Assembly: GCA_002923375.1 (NCBI GenBank)
Contig: BEIJ01000002.1
Span: forward strand, 372,001-436,000
Origin: a bacterium HR33
Lineage (GTDB): Bacteria; Gemmatimonadota; Gemmatimonadetes; Gemmatimonadales; GWC2-71-9
Length of the DNA stretch: 64,000 bases
Reading direction: 5' to 3'
Below, in pieces: positions 1-9,700 of this stretch. Within the stretch, counting starts at the first letter, position 1; each line of letters opens with the position of its first letter. Both the position numbers and the translations under genes were made by a program. Below the pieces are notes generated by a model, which made no database searches, was not told where the DNA came from, and saw nothing but the letters and a program-made list of their open reading frames with translations.

Positions 1-99
1 GCGGTCAGCGGAGCGGCGTTGAGCGAGCTCACCACTCACCACGCCACCTTGGAGGACGTTTTTCTCTCGCTAACCGGGAGGCACCTGCGCGATGAGTAG
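1..99 (+). CDS. ABC exporter ATP-binding subunit, C-terminal fragment
   Basis: Only the last 32 codons are in the window, with frame 1 open from base 1 to a TAG at 97-99. The tail has the form T-L-E-D-V-F-L-x-L-T-G-R followed by a short charged end. This is the usual C-terminus of drug- or lipid-exporter type ABC ATPases. It overlaps the following permease gene by 8 bases, which supports an ATPase-permease pair that is translationally coupled. The nucleotide-binding motifs lie outside the window, so the family call rests on the tail and the neighbour. Confidence 0.75.
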   Translation, partial: AVSGAALSELTTHHATLEDVFLSLTGRHLRDE

Positions 100-1129
100 A
101 GGCGGCAACCCTCTAGTGGAGCTGACCCTGTGGCGTATCCGCGAATTCCTCCGGGAGCCGGAAGCGCTGTTCTGGGTCTTTGCCTTTCCCATAGTGCTAG
201 CCTTTGCATTGGGACTGGCCTTCGGATCGCGACCGCCGCAGAGCGTCCGGATCGCCGTGGAGCGTACCGGGCAGTTCGAACCGCTTTTCTCGGCGCTGGA
301 CTCGGCGAGCGGGCTCAGGGCGGTGCTGCTCGATCCCGCGGCAGCGGAACGGGAGCTGAGGACCGGCCGAGTGGCTCTGGTGGTGGTCCCCGGAGAACCG
401 GCAGTGCTGCGTTTCGATTCCACCCGCCAAGAGAGCTATCTGGCCCGCCTGCTGGTCTATGACGCGCTACAGCGAGCCGCAGGCCGCCGCGACGTTCGGG
501 AGATAAGAGAGAGCAAAGTTCGGGAACGGGGAGCTAGGTACATAGACTTTCTGCTACCCGGACTTTTGGGGATGAACATCATGGGTACCGGGATGTGGGG
601 AATAGGTTTCGCGATCGTAAAGACCCGAAACCAGAAACTGCTGAAACGCCTTTTGGCCTCGCCCATGCGCAAGAGCCAGTATCTGTTTTCTCATATTCTG
701 GCCCGGATGTTCTTTCTCACGCTGGAAGTCGTGTCCCTGCTGCTTTTCGGCTACTGGGTTTTCGACGTGCCGGTGCGGGGTTCTGCTTGGGACATAGCGC
801 TGGTGGTTGTTCTCGGTGCGATGACGTTCGCGGGACTGGGATTGCTGGTGGCCAGCAGGGCGCAAACCATCGAAGGGGTCTCCGGATTGATGAACGTGGT
901 GATGGTGCCCATGTGGATCTGTTCGGGCGTGTTCTTTGCGTATTCCAACTTTCCGGACGCGATGCAGCCTTTCATCAAGCTCCTGCCCCTTACGGCGCTG
1001 AACGACGCCTTGAGGGCGGTTATCATAGAGGGGATGGGAGTGGCCGCAATCGGGTGGCCGCTGGGTCTCATGGTCCTGTGGGGTGTGGCTTGTTTCGGAG
1101 TAGCTTTGCGGGTGTTCCGCTGGCTGTGA
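92..1129 (+). CDS. ABC-2 type transporter permease
   Basis: A 345-residue inner-membrane subunit. One membrane segment lies near the N-terminus (about residues 25-45), followed by a soluble extracytoplasmic region of about 120 residues. Five or six further segments lie between about 150 and 345. This one-plus-five layout with a large first loop is typical of ABC-2 permeases that export drugs, lipids or polysaccharides. The ATG at 92 overlaps the end of the upstream ATPase gene, so the two probably form one exporter. The substrate cannot be read from the sequence. Confidence 0.85.
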   Translation: MSRGGNPLVELTLWRIREFLREPEALFWVFAFPIVLAFALGLAFGSRPPQSVRIAVERTGQFEPLFSALDSASGLRAVLLDPAAAERELRTGRVALVVVPGEPAVLRFDSTRQESYLARLLVYDALQRAAGRRDVREIRESKVRERGARYIDFLLPGLLGMNIMGTGMWGIGFAIVKTRNQKLLKRLLASPMRKSQYLFSHILARMFFLTLEVVSLLLFGYWVFDVPVRGSAWDIALVVVLGAMTFAGLGLLVASRAQTIEGVSGLMNVVMVPMWICSGVFFAYSNFPDAMQPFIKLLPLTALNDALRAVIIEGMGVAAIGWPLGLMVLWGVACFGVALRVFRWL

Positions 1130-1160
1130 GGGAGCCGAAAGGAGGATCCCCGGAGAACCT

Positions 1161-1529
1161 ATGGGGACGAAACTGAGCGCCAAGGCGCAACAGAAGCTGG
1201 AGGTCTTGACCGAGGCTCGGCGAAAGTGGGACCGGGTACACTCGCTGGTTGAGCAGTACGGTTCCATGAAGACCGGGGAAGACGCGTTCCTGAGCCAGAT
1301 CTACCGGACCGCGACCGATGTAGCCCGAATTTTCATGAACAACGGCTACGGTGTGATGGCCGACAGCGCCAACCAGCTGGCGATGCTCGCCAAGCGGGGA
1401 TCCAGCAAGCAGACCAAGCTGCGCACCATGAGAGAGCTTATCGCCTCGGTCAAGGCCGCCATCGAGCACGCGGAAAAGATGGTAGCGCAGGAGGACGCTA
1501 AGGAGTCGGAGTCGACCTCTTCCGATTGA
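1161..1529 (+). CDS. small helical protein of unknown function
   Basis: A 122-residue, highly charged, probably all-helical soluble protein with no cysteines, signal peptide or membrane segment. I recognise no family. A strong Shine-Dalgarno run (AAAGGAGG, about 1138-1145) and a second GGAGA lie ahead of the ATG, so it is likely translated. It follows the ABC permease by 31 bases and may share its transcript. Its last 32 bases overlap the 3' end of the convergent hydrolase gene. The C-terminus is a short acidic and serine-rich tail. Confidence 0.6.
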   Translation: MGTKLSAKAQQKLEVLTEARRKWDRVHSLVEQYGSMKTGEDAFLSQIYRTATDVARIFMNNGYGVMADSANQLAMLAKRGSSKQTKLRTMRELIASVKAAIEHAEKMVAQEDAKESESTSSD

Positions 1530-2349
1530 GGCTGATTTCGACGAGTTCCCGCACCGCCTTTTCAACCGCGTCGGGATGAGTGAGGGGAAGCAGATGGGCG
1601 GCGCTATCGATGAGTCTGAGGCGGGCCCCAGGTATGCCTCGGGCCAACTCTTCGGCAACGCGCACGGTGAAATAAGTATCTCTGGTGCCGTGGAGCACCA
1701 TTGTGGGGATATCCAGATTCTTCAGCCGCTCCCGCACGTCAAACCCTTCCATGGCTATCCGAAACGATCGCCGCGCCCGCCAATCGGTATTGATCCAACC
1801 CGCCAAGCCCACCCTAAAGTCCGACCGGAACTCCAGGCGCCGGAAATCGACGTACTCCAGCCGTCCGTTGCGGGACAGGATCCGCGCCAGAAAACGGGTA
1901 AGACCCGGGTGATTCCACAGCCGGACCAGAGGTCTGACGGGAACCCGCAGTTCCCGGCCGAGTAACCGTCCTACGAGCAGGCGGGCGGCGTCGAACATCG
2001 GCCCGGCCGTGGTCGCCACCAGCACCAGCCCGTCGATTCTGGCAAGAGGATCGGCCGACCGCGCTGTGAGCCACTCCAAAGCCAGCATGCCGCCAAAGCT
2101 GTGGCCCACCACGATTCGCGGCCATCCGCTCGCCCAAGCATCGCTGCGCCGGAGCTCTTCTAGCAACAGATCGCAATAGAAACCCATCCGCTTCCGGCGC
2201 AGCTCCTCGTTGCACCCGTCCGGGCTTACAACCAATCGGGTAAAGTCCGGGCTTACGGTGGCAAAGCCCAGATCCGGAAAGACCGTTGCGTTGAGAGTCA
2301 TTCCAGGAAGCAACAGGAGCACGGGCTCGCAGGTTCGGTCCGCGGGCAT
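1498..2349 (-). CDS. alpha/beta hydrolase
   Basis: A 283-residue alpha/beta-hydrolase fold protein. The nucleophile elbow G-H-S-F-G-G is near residue 92. An aspartate in a V-L-H-G-T-R-D context (about residue 222) and a late histidine in an S-A-A-H-L-L context (about 252) complete a Ser-Asp-His triad. No signal peptide, so cytosolic. The family includes esterases, thioesterases and C-C hydrolases, and the substrate is not predictable. The start ATG lies only a few bases from a palindromic -10 box shared with the divergent kinase gene. Confidence 0.85.
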   Translation of the reverse strand: MPADRTCEPVLLLLPGMTLNATVFPDLGFATVSPDFTRLVVSPDGCNEELRRKRMGFYCDLLLEELRRSDAWASGWPRIVVGHSFGGMLALEWLTARSADPLARIDGLVLVATTAGPMFDAARLLVGRLLGRELRVPVRPLVRLWNHPGLTRFLARILSRNGRLEYVDFRRLEFRSDFRVGLAGWINTDWRARRSFRIAMEGFDVRERLKNLDIPTMVLHGTRDTYFTVRVAEELARGIPGARLRLIDSAAHLLPLTHPDAVEKAVRELVEISLNRKRSTPTP

Positions 2350-2363
2350 ACTTTAGTACGCGG

Positions 2364-2369
2364 GTATAC
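2364..2369. promoter_or_regulatory. palindromic -10 box of a possible bidirectional promoter
   Basis: GTATAC lies between two divergent starts. Read on the plus strand it gives the -10 hexamer TATACT (2365-2370), 11 bases before the kinase ATG at 2382. Read on the minus strand it gives TATACC (2368-2363), 13 bases before the hydrolase ATG at 2349. Start sites 6-7 bases past each -10 would leave leaders of roughly 5-6 bases for both genes. No good -35 is evident on either side. Confidence 0.45.
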
Positions 2370-2381
2370 TTTGGTAGCAAT

Positions 2382-3329
2382 ATGTCACAATCGGCTTCTG
2401 AAGGCACCTCGTGCCCCCGGTGTGGAGCTGCAGCCGCACCCGACGCCCGATTTTGCCACAAGTGCGGAACCCGACTTCCTGTCAAGGCTTCCTGGGATGC
2501 TCCCGTACCGGAACGCCTGGCGGCCGCCCTGGGCCCGGACTACACCATTGTGGGAGAACTAGGGCGCGGCGGATTTGCCGTGGTCTATTCGGTGAAGGAT
2601 CTGCGAGTGAATCGCTACCTGGCCGTCAAGGTGATGCGGCCCGATCTCGTGGCATCACCCACCACGGTGGAACGCTTCAGGCGGGAAGCTCAATACGTGG
2701 CACAACTCGACCACCCCAACATCTTGCCCGTGGCCTTCGCGGGCGAGGCGGCGGGCTTGGTGTATTACGCCATGCCCCGGGTGCGAGGCATTACCCTCAG
2801 GGAGCGACTGCGACAGAGCGGCCGCCTCGAGATCGCGCAAGCACTAGAGATCTTCGGTGCAGTGGCCGAAGCTCTGGATCATGCCCACCGGCGGGGAGTG
2901 GTACACCGCGACATAAAGCCCGCCAACATCATGTTGGAGCAGAGCGGCAGGGTCCTGGTGCTCGACTTCGGGATCGCCAAGGCGCTTTCGGCCGACGGCG
3001 GTAGCCTCTCGATCAGCGGCGCCATAATAGGCTCAGCCGAGTACATGAGTCCCGAACAGGCCAGCGGAAGCAAGAACCTCGATCCCCGCACCGATATCTA
3101 CAGCCTAGGAGTGGTGGGTTTCGAGATGCTGACCGGCGAAACCCCGTTCGAGGGCGACGGGATGCAACAGATGCTCGCCAAACAGGTGAAGGAGGCGCCC
3201 GATGTACGCCAGCTTCGCCCCGAAACTCCGGGAGCATTTGCCCATGCGATCAGCCGTTGCTTAATGAAGGATCGGCGTGATCGGTGGCCCAGTGCCCTCG
3301 AAGCCGCAAGAGCCGCCCGGGGGAAATAG
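2382..3329 (+). CDS. soluble zinc-ribbon Ser/Thr protein kinase
   Basis: A 315-residue Hanks-type kinase. An N-terminal zinc ribbon has ligands C11, C14, C25 and C28. The kinase domain spans about 54-315: glycine loop G61-R-G-G-F, ATP lysine K83, catalytic D177 in H-R-D-I-K-P-A-N, and metal-binding D195 in D-F-G. All catalytic residues are present, so it should be active. There is no transmembrane or sensor region after the kinase domain, unlike most bacterial PknB-like receptors. The ribbon is therefore the likely partner-binding part. It has no clear Shine-Dalgarno and is probably leaderless. Confidence 0.9.
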   Translation: MSQSASEGTSCPRCGAAAAPDARFCHKCGTRLPVKASWDAPVPERLAAALGPDYTIVGELGRGGFAVVYSVKDLRVNRYLAVKVMRPDLVASPTTVERFRREAQYVAQLDHPNILPVAFAGEAAGLVYYAMPRVRGITLRERLRQSGRLEIAQALEIFGAVAEALDHAHRRGVVHRDIKPANIMLEQSGRVLVLDFGIAKALSADGGSLSISGAIIGSAEYMSPEQASGSKNLDPRTDIYSLGVVGFEMLTGETPFEGDGMQQMLAKQVKEAPDVRQLRPETPGAFAHAISRCLMKDRRDRWPSALEAARAARGK

Positions 3330-3545
3330 TCGCCGCCTAGCAAAGCCGCAGTCCGGCGTAACGCCGAAGTCCAGGCTTGGGCTGCCTGTTGCGAAACTCC
3401 ACCCAGCCGGTTGACGTAGTGACCTCAGCCCATTAGTGTACTCAGCTGAATCTTGACTGTGGTCATCTTTAGACTGCGTTCTTGACCTTTGGGGATAACC
3501 TGGGGACGTATGTCGCGAGCGAGCTTATTTGACTAAGGAGAGGGC

Positions 3546-4157
3546 ATGACAGAAGCCTCGGTTTCCCGCCGGGAGCGTAAGAAGGAAGAAACCAAGGAGA
3601 GGATTTTCAGGGCGGCGGTGGAGCTTTTTCGAACCAAAGGGTTCGAGGCGACCACCATTGACGAGATCACCGAGAAGGCGGACGTCGCGAAGGGGACCTT
3701 TTTCAACTACTTCCCCCGGAAAGAGGCGGTGCTGGGGTATTTGGGCGAGGTAAGGATGCAGCGGGCGGTGGAAGAGGCGGAGGCGATCCTTTCAGAAGCG
3801 CAGCCTGCGAGGGAAAAAATCTTGGCCTTGTATCTCGACGTGGCCTCGGGTTACGAGGAAGATCGCGAGCTTTCGTGGTTTTTGTTGATGGAGAGCATCC
3901 AGCGCGAGCTGGCGCCCGGTGAGGACGTGCATCATCGCTGGCACGAGCTTGCGGCGAAGGTGATAGCCCGGGGGCAGGACAGCGGCGAGTTCAAGGCCGG
4001 GGTAGATCCTCGCCGGGCGGAGTTGGTGTTGCACAGTGTTTTCATGGGTACGCTGTTCATGTGGCTCAAGTGTCCCGAGAGCATGGTGCAGGACCTGGAC
4101 TTGAAGGCCGAAATCCGGGAGCGCTTCGATCTCGTGTTCCATGGCCTTCTGGCTTAG
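3546..4157 (+). CDS. TetR/AcrR family transcriptional regulator
   Basis: A 203-residue repressor. The N-terminal helix-turn-helix covers about residues 15-62, with the signature T-I-D-E-I-T-E-K-A-D-V-A-K-G-T-F-F-N-Y-F. A helical ligand-binding domain follows. A good ribosome site (AAGGAG) precedes the ATG. It heads the TolC-MFP-RND operon and most likely represses it until a pump substrate binds. The 216-base upstream gap (3330-3545) holds TTGACT at 3453 and TTGACC at 3482 as possible -35 elements, plus a short inverted repeat TGAC-N4-GTCA (3454-3465) that could be part of an operator. These sites are weak. Confidence 0.88.
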   Translation: MTEASVSRRERKKEETKERIFRAAVELFRTKGFEATTIDEITEKADVAKGTFFNYFPRKEAVLGYLGEVRMQRAVEEAEAILSEAQPAREKILALYLDVASGYEEDRELSWFLLMESIQRELAPGEDVHHRWHELAAKVIARGQDSGEFKAGVDPRRAELVLHSVFMGTLFMWLKCPESMVQDLDLKAEIRERFDLVFHGLLA

Positions 4158-4170
4158 GGGAGTTACGGCG

Positions 4171-5652
4171 ATGAAGCTGAGAACGGCGGGGGTTGTTTTG
4201 CTGGCGGCCGGTGGTGCGGCATCGGCCTTGGGCGCCCAAGAAGTTGCGGTGCGGGAGCGCTTGTCGCTGGGGCGAGCGCTGGAGGTCGCCCTGGCTGAGA
4301 GTCGGGTATTGCGGGATGCCCGTTTGGGTTTGTCGGTGGCGGATCAGCAGGTGCGGGAGGCGTGGGCCAATGTGATGCCGAGTGTGAGGGCCTCCGCGTC
4401 GTACCAGAGGAATTTGAGGGTTCAGCAGGCGTTTCTGCCGGCGTTCATTTTCGATCCCGACGCTCCGCCGGACGAGTTGGTGCCGGTGAGGTTCGGCTCC
4501 GACAACACCTGGCAGGCTGGTCTCACCTTGGAGCAACCGCTTTTCGAATACGGCGTCTTCATAGGGGTGGGTGCTGCGGCGCGGTACCGGAGCCTGGAGG
4601 CGGAGCGGGTTCGCGGTGCAGTTCACGACCTGGTGACATCCGTCAGGCTGGCCTACTTGGAGGCGTTGCTGCGGATGGAGGAGGTGCGTCTCACCGAGCA
4701 GAGTGTGGAGCGGGTCCGCCGCACGCTGGAGGAGACCCGGGCGTTGAATCGTGCCGGTTTGGCCAGCGATTACGACGTGCTCCGCTTGGAGGTCCAGTTG
4801 GCCAATCTGGAGCCCAACTTGGTCCGGGCCAGAAACGGTGTGCTGGCTGCGAAGCGGGCGTTGCTGGCTACTATTGGGCGGGACCCGAGAGATGCGGACC
4901 GAGTGGAGCTGGAAGGCAGTCTTAATCGGCTGGATATCACCGCCGTCGCCAGTAACGGGCCCGAAGAGCGCGGTCTCTTGCGGTATGCAGGGTTGGATGG
5001 GGAGGGCGGCGCTGCGTGGCAGGATCCGGAGGCTGTATCTAGCGAAGCGCTTGAGGCGCGGAGCCGGGTGCAGCAGGCCAGGTTGGCGGTGGAGTTGGAG
5101 CGTGCCCGGCTGAAAGCTCAATGGGCCGAGTATTTCCCCAAGATCACTCTGTTCTCCAGTTACAACATAACCGCCCAGGAGAACGGGGCGCCGGAGTTTT
5201 TCGGGAGCGCGAGGCAGCGGGCCTCTTTCGCTTTTGCGGGGTTGCGGGTGGAGCTGCCGGTATTCTTGGGCTTCTCCAGGGATGCCAGGGTTCAGCAGGC
5301 AAAGGCCACTCTGGCTCAGGCGGAGGCTCGGCTCCAGCAGGCGGAGTTCGAGACGGTGCGGGAGGTGCGCGACTTGGTGGAGCTGGTGGACGAGTCGCGG
5401 CGTCGAGTGGAGAGCCAGCGGCAGGCGGTGGCTCAGGCCAGGCGGGGTTATGAGATCGCTTCGGCGGAGTACCGCTCCGGCTTGGGCTCGCAGCTTCAGA
5501 TCACCGATGCCGAGGTGGCCTTGCGGCAATCGGAGTTCAATTATTCGCAAGCGGTTTACGACTATCTGGTGGCGAGGGTGCGGCTGGAGGCCGCTTTGGG
5601 CAGGGTGGAGGCCGATCGGGGGAGCATAGTTCTGGGCGGGTCATCGCCTTAA
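4171..5652 (+). CDS. TolC-family outer-membrane efflux protein
   Basis: A 493-residue outer-membrane channel with two OEP repeats, rich in heptad alpha-helices (about 140-245 and 330-460) and tyrosine-containing beta segments. I place the start at the ATG at 4171, behind GGGGAG (4157-4162). It begins a clean signal peptide ending near A-L-G-A-Q. An in-frame ATG at 4141 would overlap the regulator gene and spoil the signal peptide. It acts as the exit duct of the tripartite pump encoded downstream. Confidence 0.9.
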   Translation: MKLRTAGVVLLAAGGAASALGAQEVAVRERLSLGRALEVALAESRVLRDARLGLSVADQQVREAWANVMPSVRASASYQRNLRVQQAFLPAFIFDPDAPPDELVPVRFGSDNTWQAGLTLEQPLFEYGVFIGVGAAARYRSLEAERVRGAVHDLVTSVRLAYLEALLRMEEVRLTEQSVERVRRTLEETRALNRAGLASDYDVLRLEVQLANLEPNLVRARNGVLAAKRALLATIGRDPRDADRVELEGSLNRLDITAVASNGPEERGLLRYAGLDGEGGAAWQDPEAVSSEALEARSRVQQARLAVELERARLKAQWAEYFPKITLFSSYNITAQENGAPEFFGSARQRASFAFAGLRVELPVFLGFSRDARVQQAKATLAQAEARLQQAEFETVREVRDLVELVDESRRRVESQRQAVAQARRGYEIASAEYRSGLGSQLQITDAEVALRQSEFNYSQAVYDYLVARVRLEAALGRVEADRGSIVLGGSSP

Positions 5653-5680
5653 CGAGCTTACAGGTGGAGAGAGCACTTTC

Positions 5681-6775
5681 ATGAGAGCGACTTTGAAGCG
5701 GGCTGCAGGGTTTTCAGCCCTGGTATTTGCGGGAGTGGCGGCCGTTTCGTGCCGTGCGGCCGACGGCGAGACCGATGGGAGTCAGGCGGTTTCCGATCTG
5801 GTCAGGGTGGTCAATGTGGAGGTGCTGACGGTACAGCCTTCGTCCTTCACGGAGTATGTGCGGGTTACGGGGGAAGTGGAGGCGCTGAACGACGTGGTGG
5901 TGTCGGCGGAAGAGGGCGGTGTGATACGCGAGTTTTACGTCGAGAAGGGGTCGGCGGTGGAGCGCGGTCAGGCGGTTGCCAAGATTGACGATGCGGTGCT
6001 GGCCGCGCAGGTACGGGAGGCCCGTGCTGCGGCGCAGCTGGCCCGGGAGCAGTACGAGCGCCAGCGGGCGGTTTGGGAGGAGAGCAGGGTGGGTAGCGAA
6101 ATCGCCCTGCTTCAGGCTCGCTCTCAGGCGGAAGCCGCCGCGGCTCGGCTCGCGGCGCTGGAAGCGAGGCTGGAAAAGACCGTAATACGTTCCCCCGTCA
6201 AGGGGATCTTGGACGAGCGCTACCTCGAAGCCGGGGAGATGGCGGCGCCCGGCGCTCCGTTGGTCCGAGTGGTTGCAGCTCACAAATTGAAGATCACCGC
6301 CGGTGTACCCGAGCGTTTCGCTCCCGACATACGTCCCGGAGCCGAAGCACGGGTCACGTTCGATGTCTTGCCGGGGAGAGTGTTCGCGGCCGCGGTGGGC
6401 TTTGTTGGGGCCTCAGTTGACTCCCGCAGTCGGACCTTTCCGGTAGAAGTGCTGCTGGACAACCCGGACGGTGTGATCAAGCCGCGGATGGTGGCGAATC
6501 TGCAAATTGTGCGCCGCAAGTTGGAGCAAGTCATCGCGATTCCCCAGAGCGCGGTGACGAGGACGGAGAACGGCTATCAAGTGTTCGTAGCTGAAGAGCG
6601 GGACGGCGTGCTGTATGCGCGGGGCCGTCCGGTGAGCCTGGGTCCCTCCCATGAGGACCTGGTGGTGATTGCCGAAGGTCTGGAGCCGGGGGAGAGGGTG
6701 ATCACCGTCGGCTCCCGGCTGGTAGATGAAGGCACTCGCATTCGGATCGTCGGCAACGGCGAGGTGAACCGATGA
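5681..6775 (+). CDS. RND efflux membrane-fusion (periplasmic adaptor) lipoprotein
   Basis: A 364-residue adaptor. The N-terminus is a lipoprotein signal with the lipobox A-V-S-C near residue 24. It is followed by a biotinyl-lipoyl half motif, a coiled hairpin (about 105-170), the second lipoyl half, a beta-barrel and a membrane-proximal domain. It bridges the RND pump and the TolC channel. The gene lies 28 bases after the TolC gene and overlaps the pump gene by ATGA, so the three parts are coexpressed. Confidence 0.9.
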   Translation: MRATLKRAAGFSALVFAGVAAVSCRAADGETDGSQAVSDLVRVVNVEVLTVQPSSFTEYVRVTGEVEALNDVVVSAEEGGVIREFYVEKGSAVERGQAVAKIDDAVLAAQVREARAAAQLAREQYERQRAVWEESRVGSEIALLQARSQAEAAAARLAALEARLEKTVIRSPVKGILDERYLEAGEMAAPGAPLVRVVAAHKLKITAGVPERFAPDIRPGAEARVTFDVLPGRVFAAAVGFVGASVDSRSRTFPVEVLLDNPDGVIKPRMVANLQIVRRKLEQVIAIPQSAVTRTENGYQVFVAEERDGVLYARGRPVSLGPSHEDLVVIAEGLEPGERVITVGSRLVDEGTRIRIVGNGEVNR

Positions 6776-9700
6776 GCCGCCCGAGTTCCGGTAAGCTGAG
6801 GGAGTTTGCTCTTACTTCCTTCGCCATAAACCATCCGACTACCGTACTGGTCATGGCGGCGTTTCTCGCCGTTTCCGGGGTGGCGTCTTACCTGAGCATC
6901 CCCAAGGAATCGGCGCCGGAAATCGTAGTTCCCAACATCATCGTAAACACGGTCTATCCGGGTGTGGCTCCCCGGGACATCGAGAATCTGGTTACCCGTC
7001 CTCTCGAAGAAGAACTGAACACGATTACCGATGTGAAGACCATCACCTCGACCTCGATCGAGGGTTATTCCAGCATCAACATCGAGTTCCGGGCCGGGAT
7101 GGACATGAACGAGGCGATGCAGCGGGTGCGGGAGAAGGTGGATATCGCCAAAGCCAAGCTGCCGGCGGCCGCGGAGGAGCCCGAGATCTTCGAGATCAAC
7201 TTCGCCGAATTTCCCATAATGCAGGTCAACGTGGCCGGACCCTATAGTCTGGAGCGGCTGCGCCAGGTAGCCGAGCGGGTTCAGGACGAGTTGGAGCAGA
7301 TCCCCGGCGTACTGGAGGTTCGCCTCTCGGGCGGGCTGGAGCGGGAGGTCCAGGTGGACGTGGACCTGGCGAAGCTCAAGTACTACGGGCTGGCCTTCGA
7401 CGATGTGATCAGCGCCATCCGCAACGAGAACGTGACCGTTCCCGGCGGATCCATCGAGGTGGGAAGTCTGAAGTATTTGGTGCGGGTGCCGGGCGAGTTC
7501 GGCGATACCGGTCCCATAGCGGATATCGTGGTCGCCACCAAGGACGGCCGCCCCATCTACGTTCGGGATGTAGCGAGTGTCGATTTCGGGTACAAGGAGC
7601 GCGAGAGCTTCGCCCGGCTGGACGGCAACCCGGTGGTGTCCCTGGCGGTGGTCAAGCGGGCGGGGGAGAACATCATTCGCACGGCAGACCGGGTGCGCGA
7701 GGTCATCGCCGAGCTCCAACCCACTTTCCCTCCGGGTACGGTGGTCAAGATCACCTCGGATCAGTCCGAGGACATACGCTCCATGGTGAGTTCCCTGGAG
7801 AACAACATCATTTCAGGGCTCATCTTGGTGGTGGGGGTGTTGCTGTTCGTCCTCGGTGCGAGAACCGCCTGGTTCGTGGGACTGGCCATACCTCTCTCGA
7901 TGCTGATCTCGTTTGCGGTCCTCAAGACGGCGGGGATCACGATGAACATGGTGGTCCTCTTCAGTCTGATTTTGGCCCTGGGGATGCTGGTGGACAATGC
8001 GATAGTGGTGGTGGAGAACACCTATCGTTTCAGGGAGCAGGGATTCGACCGGGTGGAAGCTGCCAAGTTCGGTACTGCGGAAGTCGCCATGCCGATCATA
8101 GGGGCGACCGCCACCACGCTGGCGGCATTCCTACCTATGGCGTTCTGGCCGGGGATCGTGGGAGAGTTCATGAAGTACCTCCCCCTGACACTGATCATCA
8201 CCCTGAGCTCGTCGCTCTTCGTGGCGCTGGTGATCGTTCCCACGGCGTGCTCTCTGTGGCTGGAACCGGAAGACGCTCCCCGGACCGCCATGCCGAAAGC
8301 GGTGCGGTGGACTCTGATCGGCGGGGCGGCAGCGGTCTTCGCAGTCGTTTTGTCGATCCACTGGCTGGCTGCGTTGCTCCTGCTCGCTACCGCGGCCGTG
8401 CTTTACGCGTTTCACCATTACGTGGGCCGCCCCTTGGGCCACTGGTTCATGCAGCGGGGCCTGCCTCCGATCTTGGATCGCTACGAACGGCTCCTCAGGC
8501 GTGCTCTCACCCGCAGGGGGAGGGTGCTGGCCGGATCGGTGGCGGCGCTGGTTTTGGTCCTGGTGGCGTTCGGACTGTTCAACGCTGGCGTAGAGTTCTT
8601 CCCCGAAAACATCCCGCCCAACACAGTTTACGTCCAGGTGGAGGCTCCCCTGGGGACTCCGGTCGAGGAGACCGACCGCTTGGTACGCCAGATCGAGGCC
8701 GAGATTCGCGCACTGCCGGACAGCCAGGACATCGAGTCCGTGGTGGCGACGGTGGGCTCCATGCTCACCGCAGGTTTCGGCGGGGGGAACACGGGAAGCC
8801 ACCTGGCTACGGTAGCGGTCAACTTCGTGGATTACCGGGACCGGCATTCCGACGCCTTTGAAATCCTGGAGCGGATGCGCCGGACCGTGGGGCGCGATAT
8901 CGCAGGGGCGGACATTTCGGTGGAGATACCCAACATGGGGCCGCCCACCGGCCGTCCGGTCACTATCGAGATCACCGGCGAGGATCCCGAGATGCTGCGC
9001 GCTCTGGGCGACAGTATGGTGCGGCGGCTGGAGAACGCTCCGGTCTTCGCCAAGCTGGAAGGACTGGAGAACGATTTGTCCGCCGTGCGCCCCGAGCTGG
9101 TGGTGGAAGTGGATCGGGAAAAAGCGGCCCTTTACGGGCTGAGCACTCAGAAGATCGGCGCTACCATAAGAAGCGCCATCAACGGTACCGAAGCTTCGAA
9201 GTATCGCGACGGAAAGGACGAGTACGACATCACGGTGCGCCTGGCCAAGGCCTACCGGGAGGATCTGGGTGCCCTGGCCGATCTCACGGTGGTGGACGAC
9301 GGAACCCAAGTCCCTTTGACGTCGGTGGCGCGCTGGTACGTGGGAACCGGCTTCGCGGACGTCAAGCGGAAGGATCTCGACCGGGTCGCCACAGTATCGG
9401 CCGACGTCCGCACCGGTTACAACGCCAACGCGGTCCTGGCGGAAGTGCAGCAGACCCTGGCCGGATTTCCCCTCCCGCCGGGATATCGGATGCGCTACGC
9501 CGGGCAGCAAGTCGAGCAGGCGGAGTCACAAGCGTTCCTTACGGCGGCGTTTTTCATCGCCGTAATGCTGATCTCCTTCATCTTGGTGGCGCAGTTCGAC
9601 TCGGTGACCACGCCGATCATTATCATGACGTCGGTGATAATGTCCACCATCGGTGTGCTGGTGGGGCTGCTGGTCTTCCGCATGCCCTTCGGGATAATTA

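Noticed and set aside
3350-3368. CGGCG-TAA-CGCCG as a terminator after the zinc-ribbon kinase gene
   Set aside because: The stem is only 5 bases and no T-run follows; too weak to list as a feature.
4066-5550. Long minus-strand open frame (494 codons) opposite the TolC gene
   Set aside because: An antisense shadow of a GC-rich gene; His/Gln/Arg/Leu-rich composition, no motifs, and the plus strand is a clear TolC.
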